Assembly: GCA_002483085.1 (NCBI GenBank)
Contig: DLHF01000015.1
Span: 1-6,408 of the forward strand
Length of the DNA: 6,408 bases
DNA from: Ignavibacteria bacterium UBA7675
GTDB taxonomy: Bacteria > Bacteroidota > Ignavibacteria > Kapaibacteriales > UB7675
Reading direction: 5' to 3'
How positions within the stretch are numbered: the stretch's first letter is position 1; every line of letters starts with the position of its first letter. The notes under the pieces were generated by a model. It worked only from the letters and a program-made list of their open reading frames with translations. It was not told the origin of the DNA and did not search any database. The position numbers and the translations under genes were made by a program. This document shows positions 5,767-6,408 of the stretch, one piece after another.

Positions 5767-6408
5767 CTATTTGATTTTTACAATTCGACTTTCAGCCTTG
5801 CTGTTCCGACCTTCTATTTGAATATAATACCGGCCTGCTGGCTGTTTGCTGATATCCATTCGCATACTTTGCATGCCTGCCGATTGTTCGCCTGCTGGGA
5901 TAGAAAGCACTTCACGACCCAGCTCGTCGTACAACCGTATGACAATGCTCTGCGCTTCTGCCAATTCATAGCTCACAGTGGTTATGCCTTCCGCCGGATT
6001 AGGATAGCTTTCCACGTGCGTAATACCCGTCTCGCCTGTGACAGCGGTCTGGCTCTGTACGCCGCCATTTGTACCAATCGCTGCTGTGCCTACTCGACCA
6101 AGCAACGAAGCCGTCGGGTACGGGCTCACGCTCGGGACAACCACGATCAGTGAACCGCTGCGAAGACCGTTTGCACCCTGATTCCCGTGGAACATTACTG
6201 TGATCGTTGTGCTCCCGCCTGCTGGTACGCTCCGGGGGAAACTCGATCCGGCATCCATTACCATGAAGTTCTCCGATCCCAAGACCAAAGCACCACTCAC
6301 GGTAATAGCGCTGCTGCCCATGTTGCTCAACACAAAGTCCTGAGTGCCGCTCTGGTTCCCGTAGTTGTGCATCGTCGGGCTCAGCGTGACACTCTGTGTC
6401 GCGCCACC
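5767..6408 (-). CDS. T9SS-exported choice-of-anchor D protein, C-terminal part (5' end outside window)
   Basis: The frame is open from the right edge to the TAG at 5767-5769, giving 213 visible residues. The ATG at 6372 is internal: it lies within VTLSPTMHNYGNQSGTQDF, the opening strands of an ASH/choice-of-anchor D domain, and the frame continues upstream without a stop. Visible residues 1 to about 100 form that domain, with 'NYGNQSGTQDFVLSNMG', 'ENFMV', 'VPAGGSTTITVMFHG' and 'GSLIVVV'. A linker follows, then a type A T9SS sorting domain (about 135-213). The product is a secreted or cell-surface protein; its N-terminal functional part is not in the window, so its activity is unknown. Its mRNA ends at the terminator just downstream. 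The same domain type appears in the giant protein downstream, so the two may be members of a local family of surface proteins. Confidence 0.93.
   Translation of the reverse strand, partial: GGATQSVTLSPTMHNYGNQSGTQDFVLSNMGSSAITVSGALVLGSENFMVMDAGSSFPRSVPAGGSTTITVMFHGNQGANGLRSGSLIVVVPSVSPYPTASLLGRVGTAAIGTNGGVQSQTAVTGETGITHVESYPNPAEGITTVSYELAEAQSIVIRLYDELGREVLSIPAGEQSAGMQSMRMDISKQPAGRYYIQIEGRNSKAESRIVKIK
5770..6006 (-). other. T9SS type A C-terminal sorting domain
   Basis: The last 79 residues show the full signature: the opening YPNPAEG, VSYELAEAQSIVIRLYDELG, then REVLSIPAG, an 'MDISKQPAGRYYIQI' core and the terminal 'ESRIVKIK'. In the type IX pathway this domain guides cargo from the periplasm through the SprA/Sov translocon and is usually removed by the PorU sortase as the protein is attached to the surface or released. 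It is the strongest taxonomic clue in the window. Confidence 0.93.

Noticed and set aside
5728..6153. 141-codon open frame on the plus strand
   Set aside because: It starts within the terminator and runs antisense to the T9SS sorting domain, whose minus-strand translation is unmistakable.
6370..6372. ATG at 6372 as start of the T9SS gene
   Set aside because: The frame remains open to the window edge and the Met lies inside the opening motif of a choice-of-anchor D domain, so the true start is outside the window.

Overview
The window reads as part of a chromosome from a bacterium of the Bacteroidota / Chlorobiota / Ignavibacteria-Kapabacteria side of the FCB group. The main reason is the 3' end of a minus-strand gene (5767-6408) that ends in a type A C-terminal sorting domain of the type IX secretion system (T9SS). 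That system is known only from this part of the bacterial tree. The style of the proteins also fits: choice-of-anchor D (ASH-type) beta-sandwich domains, parallel beta-helix repeats, and many Asn, Ser, Thr and Gly residues. The Kapabacteria/Ignavibacteria side is my guess. A plain GGAG Shine-Dalgarno fits it, but no marker gene is present to prove it.

All coding sequence lies on the minus strand. From right to left there is: (1) the C-terminal 213 residues of a T9SS cargo protein (5767-6408, 5' end outside the window); (2) a strong rho-independent terminator 28 bp after its stop (5703-5738); (3) an AT-rich, gene-free stretch (5272-5702) with a sigma70-like promoter candidate, two hairpins and a clear ribosome binding site; and (4) one very long uninterrupted reading frame from an ATG at 5271 to position 1, still open at the edge. 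I checked this frame triplet by triplet and found no stop in at least 1757 codons. A conventional start-to-stop search would miss it because its stop lies outside the window.

The giant protein is a secreted modular surface protein. Its order is: signal peptide, N-terminal beta-sandwich-like domain with two Cys, CARDB-like Ig domain, parallel beta-helix module 1, second Ig-like linker, beta-helix module 2, two choice-of-anchor D domains, a domain I cannot name, and the start of another choice-of-anchor D domain. The two beta-helix modules are ancient duplicates whose landmark motifs lie exactly 543 residues apart. A T9SS sorting domain is expected at the missing C-terminus but is not visible. 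No catalytic motif was recognised, so adhesion, surface-layer or glycan-binding roles are more likely than enzymatic ones, but this is inference.

The two genes are separately transcribed neighbours of the same secretion class rather than an operon. The least ordinary signals are a 7-bp tandem repeat inside the giant gene (1291-1315), where gain or loss of a unit would truncate the protein, and a structured 5' leader in which two hairpins contain G-U pairs that form only in the RNA of the giant gene's strand. No RNA genes, CRISPR arrays, insertion sequences or integrases were seen.
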